Below, in pieces: positions 7,218 to 15,302 of a stretch of 48,970 nt of DNA. The stretch is from a virus: the IMG/VR virus record IMGVR_UViG_3300038441_000646, positions 1 through 48,970 of that record; one strand, given 5' to 3'. The translations under genes and the position numbers were made by a program. The notes under the pieces were generated by a model. It was not told the DNA's origin. It made no database searches and was given only the letters and a program-made list of their open reading frames with translations. Every line of letters starts with the position of its first letter. The first letter of the stretch is position 1.

Positions 7218-7622
7218 ATGATAGAACTATTGCTAATCACCCTAATTCTTTGTGTTATACTTTCCGCGTCCGCGGCGGTGTACTTCTACGCCCAATCGAA
7301 AGGCCGCAAGGAACTGATTGAAAAGCAGAACGAGATCATCGTCGTCCAACGTGAAGAACTCCGTGACTGGCAGAACAAAGCCTTATTCCGGAACAATCTG
7401 AGCCCGCTGGGACGCGAAACGGAGCCGTCAAAGCCGAAGGATCCGAACGCCGTCAATGGTACGCCGAGAGTGGCGATGCGAGCCCAACGGCAGGCTCGGG
7501 CGGAAGGGCATAACGGCTCAGCCATTACGATCCACGCAGAAGAAATTGTGAACCCGAGAACCCAGGACACCGTGGAAAAGGCGAAAGGCATAATACGGCA
7601 GTCGGAGATCGACGCGGAATAA
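7218..7622 (+). CDS. Membrane-anchored protein with cytoplasmic coiled region
   Basis: The 134-aa product begins with one N-terminal membrane helix (IELLLITLILCVILSASAAV, residues 2-21). A charged coiled segment follows (about 30-55), and then a basic, low-complexity tail. This is an Rz/i-spanin-like or DUF-type topology. The location between terminase and portal is unusual for a lysis gene, so the role is unknown. It is the last gene before GTAGAC array 2. Confidence 0.6.
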   Translation: MIELLLITLILCVILSASAAVYFYAQSKGRKELIEKQNEIIVVQREELRDWQNKALFRNNLSPLGRETEPSKPKDPNAVNGTPRVAMRAQRQARAEGHNGSAITIHAEEIVNPRTQDTVEKAKGIIRQSEIDAE

Positions 7623-7640
7623 GTTTTTTTGACTGAAATG

Positions 7641-7664
7641 GTCTACACATAGACACGTCTACGA
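7641..7664 (+). promoter_or_regulatory. GTAGAC array 2, before the portal gene
   Basis: Three hexamers lie at 8-bp steps with mixed orientation: GTCTAC 7641, ATAGAC 7649, GTCTAC 7657. The array ends 6 nt before ATG 7671 and occupies the SD position. The strand alternation makes inverted repeats of the type GTCTAC-N10-GTCTAC and RTAGAC-N2-GTCTAC. It is probably a promoter or operator for the portal unit. Confidence 0.6.
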
Positions 7665-7670
7665 CTCACG

Positions 7671-10187
7671 ATGCACGACGCCTTACCCGAAGCCAATCCA
7701 GAGATCACGGCAGAAAAAGCGCCGGACTTTTCCATCGACACCGATACAGCCGATTGGCTCCGCAACCTCAAGTCAAAGTGCGAGAAACTAAACGAATCGG
7801 ATTGGCTCAACATCAAGCGTCAGATGCTCCGGGCAAGGAACTACTTTGACGGCCGGCAGTACGGCGATGTCACCCCGCAACTTCAATGGCAGGACTATCC
7901 GAAACAGGTTGGCGAGATCTCGTACACGGCTCCGACGTATCAGGCTCACGTTCAAACCGCGCAGACGGAAATGAGCAAGGGAACGACGCAGTTGTCCTTC
8001 TCGCACGTCTCAGGCGAATCCCGGCGCGGGACATTGATCGCAAAGATCGCTGACCTTCGATTCAAAGCCCACAAGCGCAAGACCTTCAACTCAACAAAGA
8101 AAACGCAGGAAAATCTCAACCTGCTCCTGTCCGGCGTTGCTATCCGCTATACCTTCACGAAAGACTGCGATTACAAGCACAAGACCCCGAAACTCGGGGA
8201 TAAGGTGACAGCCGGGGAAAGCGTCAGCACCTGCTCGGAATGCTACGCTCCGATGTCCGGACCAAAGTGTGAGATATGCGGGAATGACAGCATTGCGGAG
8301 ATCAAGACTCCCGACTTCTCGATGAAAACCATCGTCGGGTATGACGAAGTGGCCGCGAAAGAGTCCGATTGGATAGCCGCCGACCCGATCGGCTTTATCT
8401 GGTATCTCCACGCGACGACCGTTCGCGAAACGCCGTTCGTCATCTGGAAACAAGCCTTTCTTACCGAGACGATCCAAGCCAAATACAAGGACGTAAAGAT
8501 CAAGGAAGGCGTCAAATCGCCCGAATTGACGTACAAAGCCTACGGAGAGGCGGCAACACCTGCCGAAAGGGCGATGGGTACGGACGAAGCGACCGGGAAG
8601 TGCGAATTGCATTTCTGCTGGTTCGACCCGCCGATGTACGCCAATTACGTTCCGAAGCAGGATCTTAAACTTCGCCGCGGCGTTGTCGCTCCGGCTAACG
8701 TCCCGCTCGGTAAAACGTGGCCGAATGGCGTCCTTATCGTGTTCAACGACAAGACCATCCTCGACATTGAAGGCGAGGACAAGAACACGAAGCTAACGAT
8801 CGCTCCATACGTGACCCGTATCGGTTCGATGATCGGCGCGGGAACATCCTCCGCCCTCGACGACCAGGACACAAAGAACGACCTTCGCAACCTGCACATG
8901 CAGTCGATCTACAACGACGCATTCAGGAAAGAGTTTGTTGATCCGCAGTTCATCGACCCCGACCAGATACCCGCGAACCCGACCGAACGAGCCGTCCTGC
9001 GAAGCTCGCCACCCGGCGGCAAGATAGTCGGATCCGCAGTCGATGCCTTGCCGCCCTCTCCGCTTTCGTCCGATGCTTACGCGATGGAAGAACGCATCGA
9101 CGGCGAGATGCAGATGCTGATGGGTACGTTCTCCGGCACTCAGAACGGTATGCCGGACCTCAAAGCCGTTCAAGACACGGCCGCCGGTATGCAGATGTGG
9201 CGGGAAATGACGATCGGGCGATTCTATCCGATGCTCGAGACTCGCGCCGATTGCTTGGACCGTGAACAGGCTTATCAGTTTCTCGAAAACGATCAGAAAT
9301 ATCTCTCACCCGAGCAGTGGAACAAGGTCAAGGGTGAGTACGACGAAGAAGCCGTTCAAGAGTTCCTTAACTGCGATCTGCGTGAGGAGTTGATCGTCGA
9401 GGTCGTACCGGAATCGTTTATGCCGGTGTCGACGTCGCAGAAACAAGCCGGACTGATGGGCTGGTCGAAGTTCATTATGGAAACCCAAGCACCGCCCGAC
9501 AGCGAGATCAGCGCTCACGCCGCGGACCTGTTCAACGTGCCGAAGAAACTCGTCGCAAACGACGCTTTCGAGTCGATGGCCCACGTCTTTATCGACGCCT
9601 GCAAAGAGCAGTCCGATGCGGTTATCAGTGATCCCGAACTCGGCGACCTCGACAACTACGAGCTTGAGGATCCGACAACCCGGATGCTTGCCGAATTGAT
9701 ACTGAATCAGGCGAATATGCCGATCAGTTTCAAGATGGACAATCTCTCGGTGCTTGCGGACACGCTCAAGGACTGGTGGGCGACGGATGAAGGCCGGAAC
9801 AGTTCGAATCTGCTGAAAGCTACCATCCTGCTCCGAATGGAAGAGATCGACGGCGCGGCGATCGCGAAGTCGCACGACGATTTCAACAAAACGATGCAGG
9901 CTCAGGCTCCGGCAATGGAGATGCAGGCTCAGGCCGCGAATGCTCAGATGGAGCAGCAAAATGCCGCAAATCAGGCCCAGGTTGACGCTCAAGGTCAGCA
10001 GGAGCAGGCGAAGATGGATGCCGAGGCTCAGAAGCGGCAGGAAGAAACCGAAGCAAAGGCTGTGGAAAAGGTTGTGGATCTTGAGCAGGCCGAGGCCGAA
10101 CGGACGTTTCAGGCGAATGAAGCTCAGAAAGCCCGTGACCACGAGGAAAAGATGGCAAAGATGAAGCCGGAGCAGAAAAAGAAATGA
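7671..10187 (+). CDS. Portal protein (head-tail connector), with zinc-ribbon insertion
   Basis: This 838-aa protein sits directly after the terminase operon and before scaffold and capsid, the standard place for a portal. Its N-terminal part resembles podoviral portals (WLRNLKSKCEKLN, RNYFDGRQYGDVTPQ). An insertion at residues 166-203 carries C166, C188-xx-C191 and C200-xx-C203, a probable zinc ribbon. The central region includes SALDDQDTKNDLRNLHMQS and a C-terminal Gln/Ala/Glu-rich coiled coil (about 740-838) suitable for a barrel extending into the capsid. The portal is a dodecamer through which DNA enters and leaves. It ends by ATGA overlap with the next gene. Assignment rests on position, size and composition. 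Confidence 0.8.
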   Translation: MHDALPEANPEITAEKAPDFSIDTDTADWLRNLKSKCEKLNESDWLNIKRQMLRARNYFDGRQYGDVTPQLQWQDYPKQVGEISYTAPTYQAHVQTAQTEMSKGTTQLSFSHVSGESRRGTLIAKIADLRFKAHKRKTFNSTKKTQENLNLLLSGVAIRYTFTKDCDYKHKTPKLGDKVTAGESVSTCSECYAPMSGPKCEICGNDSIAEIKTPDFSMKTIVGYDEVAAKESDWIAADPIGFIWYLHATTVRETPFVIWKQAFLTETIQAKYKDVKIKEGVKSPELTYKAYGEAATPAERAMGTDEATGKCELHFCWFDPPMYANYVPKQDLKLRRGVVAPANVPLGKTWPNGVLIVFNDKTILDIEGEDKNTKLTIAPYVTRIGSMIGAGTSSALDDQDTKNDLRNLHMQSIYNDAFRKEFVDPQFIDPDQIPANPTERAVLRSSPPGGKIVGSAVDALPPSPLSSDAYAMEERIDGEMQMLMGTFSGTQNGMPDLKAVQDTAAGMQMWREMTIGRFYPMLETRADCLDREQAYQFLENDQKYLSPEQWNKVKGEYDEEAVQEFLNCDLREELIVEVVPESFMPVSTSQKQAGLMGWSKFIMETQAPPDSEISAHAADLFNVPKKLVANDAFESMAHVFIDACKEQSDAVISDPELGDLDNYELEDPTTRMLAELILNQANMPISFKMDNLSVLADTLKDWWATDEGRNSSNLLKATILLRMEEIDGAAIAKSHDDFNKTMQAQAPAMEMQAQAANAQMEQQNAANQAQVDAQGQQEQAKMDAEAQKRQEETEAKAVEKVVDLEQAEAERTFQANEAQKARDHEEKMAKMKPEQKKK

Positions 10188-10486
10188 TCCAACGAGGCTA
10201 TTCCTACTCAACATCATTCGCGATCGAGGAGCTTCCCGGTAATACGCCGATGAGCCTTGCGGGATGCACGGCCACGTTCTGCGTTCGGATCGGTCCAGAA
10301 GGAAGCAAGATATTCGAATTTCCCGCGACAATATCGACACCCGCGACGAACGGCGAGGCGACTGTTGATCTAACACCCGCACAGACCGCCACGATCAAGA
10401 AAGGCTCGGGCAGGGCCTGGCTCAAGGTCGTTAGCGGCTCTTCAGCAAAGAACTACGGCGAACACGACATCACCGTTTCTGACTAA
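10184..10486 (+). CDS. Small beta-rich virion protein, Ig-like or decoration candidate
   Basis: The 100-aa product is almost entirely beta-type: alternating hydrophobic/polar stretches, many Thr/Ser/Gly, no helices of note. Strings such as AGCTATFCVRIGPEGSKIFEF and GRAWLKVVSGSSAKNYGEH are typical of small Ig-like or baseplate-upper-protein N-terminal domains (BppU-like). It starts in the portal stop (ATGA), ends in the next start (TAATG) and precedes a fibre-like protein, so it is likely an attachment module for that appendage. Confidence 0.55.
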   Translation: MIQRGYSYSTSFAIEELPGNTPMSLAGCTATFCVRIGPEGSKIFEFPATISTPATNGEATVDLTPAQTATIKKGSGRAWLKVVSGSSAKNYGEHDITVSD

Positions 10487-12414
10487 TGGCCGACACAGTA
10501 ACAGTCGTAGAGATCCCCACTACCGAAACCACCGTCACGCAACCGGGCGGGGTTGAGGTTGTTGTCACTGAGACGGAATCGACGGTTACGATCATCAACA
10601 CGGCCCAGCGCGGGCTTCAGGGCGAGCAAGGGGAACAGGGACCGCAGGGTGAACCCGGAACGGGAGGCGGCGCTGACCTCGTATTCGAGAACGCGAACGG
10701 CATCACCTTCGGAGTTAACGCCTCGACGGTCACGGCGAGCCATAACGGGCTGACCAACTCCGCTCTATTTCGGGCAACCGCAAACGACTCGCAACTCCAG
10801 TTCACTTCCGGAATGTCGAACTATCTCGGCTCGGGAGCGTCAGCCGGTTTTCGCCAGACGAATGCCGACAGCCAGCTTCAATTTACATCGGCGAACAGCA
10901 ACTTTCTCGGAACGGGTGCGAGTGCGTCATTTCGGCACACCAGCGACAACGGCCAACTCAGATACACGTCAGCGGACTCACAGCTTCAGTTCACATCCGC
11001 AAATTCAAACTTTCTTGGAACCGGAGCCACGGCGAGCCTGCAATTTACGTCCGACAATAGCCTTTCGTTAGGCACCGGGGCGACCGCGAGCTTCCGGTTC
11101 ACGTCGCAGAATTCGCAGTTAAGGTTTACGAGCGCGGATAGCCAATTGCAGTTCACCTCGGCGAACTCGAACTTGCTCGGATCTGCCGCAACTCAGAGCT
11201 TTAGGCACACGTCAGCCGATACGCAGTTACAATTCACGTCCGCAAACAGCCGATTCGTCCAAGAATGGGGATTGACGGGGAACTCGGCCGGCACAGCATC
11301 GAGCGCTCAAGGCTCTCGCCTGTACTTCTCGGGCGGGAATATGCTGACGATCTCAGGCAGCAGCAACTCGCTTGTTTTCTCGGTCAACTCGGCATCCTTA
11401 CTCGGGACCGGCGCAACGGCTAGCTTCCAGCACACGTCGGCAATGTCGAACTACCTGGGGACGGCGGCGACTCAGAGTTTTCAATTCACATCGGTAAACA
11501 GCCTATCGCTCGGGACCGGAGCCGCGGCATCGTTCGCTCAGGGCTGGCAGATCGGCAGCAACTCGTCCGGCACGTCGAGCTCGGCGGGTGGCAGCCGTCT
11601 CTACTTCGACGGCGGGAACAACATCACACTCAGCGGAAGCGGAAATACTATCGTTATCTCGGCAGCGGCCGCAGCGCCTTCGCCGGTAGCCATCTCAGCG
11701 GGCGGTGCAAGTGCGAGCCTCGGGAGTATCGTCTTTTCGAACTCGAACTCGGTCAGCTTTGGCTTGAATGGCTCAACGATTACGGCATCGATCAAGAATC
11801 CCGACCTACAATACTTCGAACTTGACGACGTGCAGGGAATGGGCTTGATGACGAATGTTACAGCCATCAACACCCGCCCGATATTCGTTCCGTTCATCCT
11901 GAAAGGGAACCTGACCAACAACTCGCTGATAATGCAGGTGTCGCGGTCGACGAGCGGATCCAACGCCTTCACCTTGCAGGCTGCGATCTATTCGCACGTT
12001 AATTCAACGTCGATCGCTCGAATGGGATCGCTGCAGAACGCGTTCTCCGGCACTAATACAGCGTCATTCTCCGGTATTCGATATCTTGTTGGCACCGGTT
12101 GGGAAAACGGTGTGACCGCCTTGACGCCCGGAAACTACGTACTCGGGCTCAACTTCTCCGCGAATGGCGGTAACACCGCCTCGATGAACTATTCGCTGTT
12201 CGGCGGACAGTCAGCATCTCAGCCCGTCGGTTCTTTCGGAGCCGGCTCGGATAACGCCACGACCGTTGCCGATTCACGCGGACCGATACCGATGTGGGGA
12301 AGATACACGGCAAACTCCGCAGGGATGCCCGCCAACGTCGGACAGTCAGACCTGCAAGCGGGGTGGACAGGAGCAAGTCAGCCGCTCGCTCCGTGGTTCG
12401 TGCTGAAGCCTTAA
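10486..12414 (+). CDS. Repeat-rich fibre/appendage protein with short collagen-like segment
   Basis: This 642-aa protein has three parts. Residues 1-40 are a Thr/Val-rich beta segment. Residues about 43-62 carry a collagen-like Gly-x-y run (GLQGEQGEQGPQGEPG). Residues about 105-370 contain degenerate repeats built on SQLQFTSANSNFLGTGA and ASFRHTS, low-complexity strands suited to a trimeric fibre shaft. The C-terminal 200 residues look like a globular beta head (YFELDDVQGMGLM onward). The likely role is a virion fibre that could bind the cell surface. It is placed between portal and scaffold, with a glycosyltransferase and methyltransferase directly after it. It starts by TAATG overlap. Confidence 0.7.
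   Translation: MADTVTVVEIPTTETTVTQPGGVEVVVTETESTVTIINTAQRGLQGEQGEQGPQGEPGTGGGADLVFENANGITFGVNASTVTASHNGLTNSALFRATANDSQLQFTSGMSNYLGSGASAGFRQTNADSQLQFTSANSNFLGTGASASFRHTSDNGQLRYTSADSQLQFTSANSNFLGTGATASLQFTSDNSLSLGTGATASFRFTSQNSQLRFTSADSQLQFTSANSNLLGSAATQSFRHTSADTQLQFTSANSRFVQEWGLTGNSAGTASSAQGSRLYFSGGNMLTISGSSNSLVFSVNSASLLGTGATASFQHTSAMSNYLGTAATQSFQFTSVNSLSLGTGAAASFAQGWQIGSNSSGTSSSAGGSRLYFDGGNNITLSGSGNTIVISAAAAAPSPVAISAGGASASLGSIVFSNSNSVSFGLNGSTITASIKNPDLQYFELDDVQGMGLMTNVTAINTRPIFVPFILKGNLTNNSLIMQVSRSTSGSNAFTLQAAIYSHVNSTSIARMGSLQNAFSGTNTASFSGIRYLVGTGWENGVTALTPGNYVLGLNFSANGGNTASMNYSLFGGQSASQPVGSFGAGSDNATTVADSRGPIPMWGRYTANSAGMPANVGQSDLQAGWTGASQPLAPWFVLKP
10780..11560 (+). repeat. In-gene tandem-like repeats coding for SQLQFTS / LGTGA(S/T)ASF units
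   Basis: At least eight copies of a diverged unit are visible in the translation. They alternate QLQFTSANSN, FLGTGA(T/S)AS and F(R/Q)(H/F)TS. The DNA repeats are degenerate (synonymous drift), so they are protein-level repeats, not recent duplications. They probably form repeated beta strands of a fibre shaft and could allow length variation by recombination. Confidence 0.7.
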
Positions 12415-12417
12415 TTT

Positions 12418-13161
12418 ATGGAGCCTCGAATAATCGTTCCCGATACGGGAGGCCATCACAACCGCGACCTGCTCGCATCCGCCGCCCGGCTCAACAAAGC
12501 CGGATCCTACCGCGACCTTTCAACGATCATCATCTGCCCGACCAGAGGCGTCATTCCCGCAACCGTTGTCCAATCGTGGATGAATCTTGCCCGACCTATG
12601 AATCAGAAGGTCATCGGCCCTGTGTTCATTCAGGGAATGGAAGTCGGAGAAGCGTACTGTGCGGCAATCGATATGATCCTCGGGAATCCTGACCTCGCAT
12701 CGTATAAGTACATCCTGTCGATCGAGGAGGATAACTGCCCGCCGCCGGATGGACTGCTTCGACTGTACGAGTCGATCGAAGGTAAGGTCGACGGCGTGAA
12801 ATACGATTGTGTTGGCGGTTTGTATTGGGTGAAGGGCGACGAAGGGCAGCCGATGTGTTATGGCGATCCAAACGTATTCCCGAAGAACTTCATTCCTCAG
12901 ATACCGAAGCCGGACACGGTGACGGAAGCCAACGGCCTCGGGATGGGCTTCAACTTGTGGCGGATGTCGATGTTTACCGATAACAAGATCGAGAAGCCGC
13001 TGTTTAAGACCGTACAGGAGTACAAGCCCGGTGTCGGCGCTCAGTCGTGGACGCAAGACCTTTGGTTCTTCGCGAACGCGGCAAAGCACGGATACCGGTT
13101 CGGGTGCGACTCTCGGGTGCGTGTCGGGCATTGGGACCAGGCGAACTCGATAATGTGGTAG
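12418..13161 (+). CDS. Glycosyltransferase, GT-A fold (family 2-like)
   Basis: The protein has 247 aa. The core of a GT-A nucleotide-sugar transferase is visible: TIIICPTRGVIP (about 37-48), then YILSIEEDNCPPPDGLLRL (about 98-116) with an acidic DxD-like EEDN for metal/nucleotide binding. A C-terminal motif is WTQDLWFFANAAKHGYRFGCD, matching the usual ED-x-W acceptor region. The final GHWD resembles the H-x-D tail of family 2 enzymes. It follows the fibre gene by 3 nt, so a virion or cell-surface glycan target is plausible. The substrate is unknown. Confidence 0.75.
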   Translation: MEPRIIVPDTGGHHNRDLLASAARLNKAGSYRDLSTIIICPTRGVIPATVVQSWMNLARPMNQKVIGPVFIQGMEVGEAYCAAIDMILGNPDLASYKYILSIEEDNCPPPDGLLRLYESIEGKVDGVKYDCVGGLYWVKGDEGQPMCYGDPNVFPKNFIPQIPKPDTVTEANGLGMGFNLWRMSMFTDNKIEKPLFKTVQEYKPGVGAQSWTQDLWFFANAAKHGYRFGCDSRVRVGHWDQANSIMW

Positions 13162-13163
13162 TT

Positions 13164-13697
13164 ATGGCAAAAGCAAAGCAATCAGCCGAGCCGATCAGGC
13201 TAAATCTCGGATGCGGTCAGAATAGGATCGAAGGCTTCACAGGCGTCGATATTATGCCCGGAGCGGACGTCGTTCTCGACCTGTTCAAACCGAAATGGCC
13301 GTGGAAGGATAATAGCGTCGATGCGATCGAGTGTCTGCACTTCATCGAACACGTTCCGAGTCTGATCGATTTTATGAACGAGTGTCACCGCATCCTCAAA
13401 CCAGGCGGACAGATGCACGTTATTGCTCCGTACTACACCTCGATCCGGTGCTGGCAAGACCCAACGCACAAAAACGCCATCTCGGAAGTCTCGTTCATGT
13501 ACTACAACGCCGACTGGAGAAAGGCGAATAAACTCGATCATTACCCGATCACAGCAGACTTCGATTTCGCGTATGGATACGCTTTCAATCCGATATGGCA
13601 GGCGAGGTCTGACGAGGCTCGACAATTTGCACTCGCCCACTACTGGAATGTCGTCTCGGATATTGAAGTTACGTTGACGAAGAAGGTAGACACGTAG
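13164..13697 (+). CDS. SAM-dependent methyltransferase (class I)
   Basis: This protein has 177 aa from ATG 13164, 2 nt after the glycosyltransferase stop. Motif I is LNLGCGQNRIEGFTGVD (about residues 12-28), giving the SAM-binding Gly loop and the acidic end of strand 2. An acidic motif lies around VDAIECLHFIEHVP, and motif IV/post I is LKPGGQMHVIAPYY. This is a class I (Methyltransf_11-like) enzyme of the type found in sugar-modifying clusters, so the substrate is probably a sugar rather than DNA. Pairing with the glycosyltransferase suggests a capped glycan on the virion or host. The stop lies inside GTAGAC array 3. Confidence 0.8.
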   Translation: MAKAKQSAEPIRLNLGCGQNRIEGFTGVDIMPGADVVLDLFKPKWPWKDNSVDAIECLHFIEHVPSLIDFMNECHRILKPGGQMHVIAPYYTSIRCWQDPTHKNAISEVSFMYYNADWRKANKLDHYPITADFDFAYGYAFNPIWQARSDEARQFALAHYWNVVSDIEVTLTKKVDT

Positions 13698-13701
13698 ACG
13701 T
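13686..13701 (+). promoter_or_regulatory. GTAGAC array 3, upstream of scaffold/capsid unit
   Basis: Two direct GTAGAC copies occur at an 8-bp step (13686, 13694), overlapping the last codons of the methyltransferase (K-K-V-D-T-stop). A TTAATAT sequence lies about 6 nt downstream and could serve as a -10-like element. The scaffold start is about 135 nt further, beyond a hairpin and a terminator-like structure. It is the weakest of the five arrays by copy number. Confidence 0.5.
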
Positions 13702-13724
13702 TTCGTGTTAATATCTCTCACTAA

Positions 13725-13736
13725 GGGCTTCGGCCC
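13725..13736 (+). other. GGGC-TTCG-GCCC hairpin in the scaffold leader
   Basis: A perfect 4-bp GC stem closes a TTCG tetraloop, an unusually stable RNA hairpin type. It is followed by CGACAAAAATT, not a clean T-tract, so it is not a canonical terminator. It may stabilise or process the transcript between array 3 and the scaffold gene. Confidence 0.45.
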
Positions 13737-13771
13737 CGACAAAAATTAAATAGGTTTTTACTTTTCGAAGT

Positions 13772-13830
13772 AACGCCGCTTTTCAAACGGTCTGCTAATT
13801 CCAGATCGCCAGAAGGCGGCGTTTTTATTT
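13772..13830 (+). terminator. Intrinsic terminator immediately before the scaffold gene
   Basis: AACGCCGC (13772-13779) pairs with GCGGCGTT (13816-13823), followed by TTTTATTT to 13830. An inner CGCC-AGAA-GGCG hairpin (13807-13818) offers a competing fold. The T-tract ends about 5 nt before ATG 13836, and no SD follows. Read-through or switching between the two folds could set scaffold and capsid output. Confidence 0.65.
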
Positions 13831-13835
13831 GTGTT

Positions 13836-15281
13836 ATGGCTGAAGAAAACACGGATGTTTCAACAGGCACAGCCGTAGAAGCTACCGAGAGCGTGACTGA
13901 CTCCGCTCCGGTGGTTGATACGGCAACCCCAGAAAACGCTACGCCCGAGGTCGCAAAGACCGAGGAAGCGGGTGTCGATTGGGACACGCCTTTTCCTGAA
14001 TTTCCCGTCGAAGAAGAAGTCAAGGAAGCAACGCCCGCCGTCGAAAAAGAGGGTGACAAGTCCCCTGCTCCGGAGTCCGGCGAGGAGAAAGCGAAACCAG
14101 AAGAAGAAAAGGAAGATGACGACGAGCCTGAAATAGCACTCGCCGACATCGACCCGTCGAAGCCGCCGAAGCTGTCACGACGACAGCGTGAAAAGGCGGT
14201 CGCCGACATCATCGACCCGTTTCGCGATCCCAGCGTTCCCACCGAGGACGTATTCAACCGCCTTTACGCCCTAGACCCCGACAGAGCGACCAGTCTGGTC
14301 AATACCGCTGTCGAGAAAAGTGTCTCTTCATTCCCCGATGAGTGGTTATCCCAAATTCTCGGCGAAACGGTCACGGTCGCGGACGTAAAAGCGAAGCTAA
14401 GCACACCCACCCAGGCCCAGGCAGAAAGCGACACATTCAGCGAGATCGAAAAAAGTCTCACCGAGACTTATGGCGATGCGTGGAAAGACGCTTCCAGGGA
14501 TGACGAACTTCTGAGCGAGGATAAAGCCTTCGTTCAAGCGATCCGGGCGTACCGATCAGATGAAGCAGCGAAGAACCAGCAGCTTTCCGACAGCGAGAAA
14601 AAGATCGCTGAACTCGAGCAAAAGCTGAATACCGAGCTTGGTTCGATCAAAGACGCTCAAACCCAACAGATCCAGCAGGACACGGAAAGTCTGTACGAAC
14701 AGTCGGTCGGAGAGTACCGCGGCGACCTCGAAAAGAAGTCACTCGCGAAAGTATTCGAAGATGCCGGACTCAACCCGAGCGAAAACGACACCCCGGACGT
14801 GAAGGCCATCAAGGAATTCGTGACCGCCCGGTTCGATTTCAACAAGAGCGGCGATTTCGACCGCTTTGTCGGGACCGAGTTCAGCGACCGCGAGAAAGCA
14901 CAGACGATCATTGCCCGTGTAGATCAGAACTTCAAAGATGCCGCAAAAGCAGAAGCGGAAGCCAAGCGAGCGACCGGCGACCAAGCCGCTCAGCTTCGCA
15001 CTCAGGCCAAAGCCCTGCGAAACAAGGCTCAGATGGAGAAGGCTACTTTGACCGTTCTCCACCGAACCGCGGCCCAAGAGTTCTTAGGCAAAGCCCTCGC
15101 ACCCGTGATGAACGTGCTGAAACAGAACGCCGACCTACGGCGCCAACTGTCGCAGACACGTCCGGAACTTGTGAATGGTGCGGCCGCCGCCGCCGGTGAT
15201 GGTTGGAAGGAGAGATTGCAGAAGTCAGATGACCCCTGGGAGTCGAAAGAAGGATGGGGCGAGCTTGCCGCAGGCCGCTGA
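13836..15281 (+). CDS. Scaffold (capsid assembly) protein
   Basis: This protein has 481 aa and is very acidic in its first 110 residues (runs of Glu, Pro, Ala, Lys and a KPEEEKEDDDEPEIALADI segment). Long charged coiled coils follow (about 225-300 and 360-400) with a Gln/Arg/Ala-rich C-terminus. It lies directly upstream of the major capsid gene. These are the normal features of podoviral scaffolds, which shape the procapsid and then leave. The start at ATG 13836 has no SD and lies just after a terminator T-tract. The next gene begins 21 bp later with a GGAG SD. Confidence 0.8.
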   Translation: MAEENTDVSTGTAVEATESVTDSAPVVDTATPENATPEVAKTEEAGVDWDTPFPEFPVEEEVKEATPAVEKEGDKSPAPESGEEKAKPEEEKEDDDEPEIALADIDPSKPPKLSRRQREKAVADIIDPFRDPSVPTEDVFNRLYALDPDRATSLVNTAVEKSVSSFPDEWLSQILGETVTVADVKAKLSTPTQAQAESDTFSEIEKSLTETYGDAWKDASRDDELLSEDKAFVQAIRAYRSDEAAKNQQLSDSEKKIAELEQKLNTELGSIKDAQTQQIQQDTESLYEQSVGEYRGDLEKKSLAKVFEDAGLNPSENDTPDVKAIKEFVTARFDFNKSGDFDRFVGTEFSDREKAQTIIARVDQNFKDAAKAEAEAKRATGDQAAQLRTQAKALRNKAQMEKATLTVLHRTAAQEFLGKALAPVMNVLKQNADLRRQLSQTRPELVNGAAAAAGDGWKERLQKSDDPWESKEGWGELAAGR

Positions 15282-15302
15282 CCAAGACTCTAGGAGTTCA
15301 CA

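Noticed and set aside
9306-10382. Long - strand open frame (358 aa) opposite the portal
   Set aside because: It is the shadow of the portal coding frame: Leu/His/Arg-rich low-quality composition, no SD, and overlap with a well-supported gene over its whole length.
10780-11560. CRISPR-like or satellite repeat
   Set aside because: The repeats lie inside an open reading frame, vary at synonymous positions and encode a fibre-type repeat; spacing is irregular and no cas genes are near.
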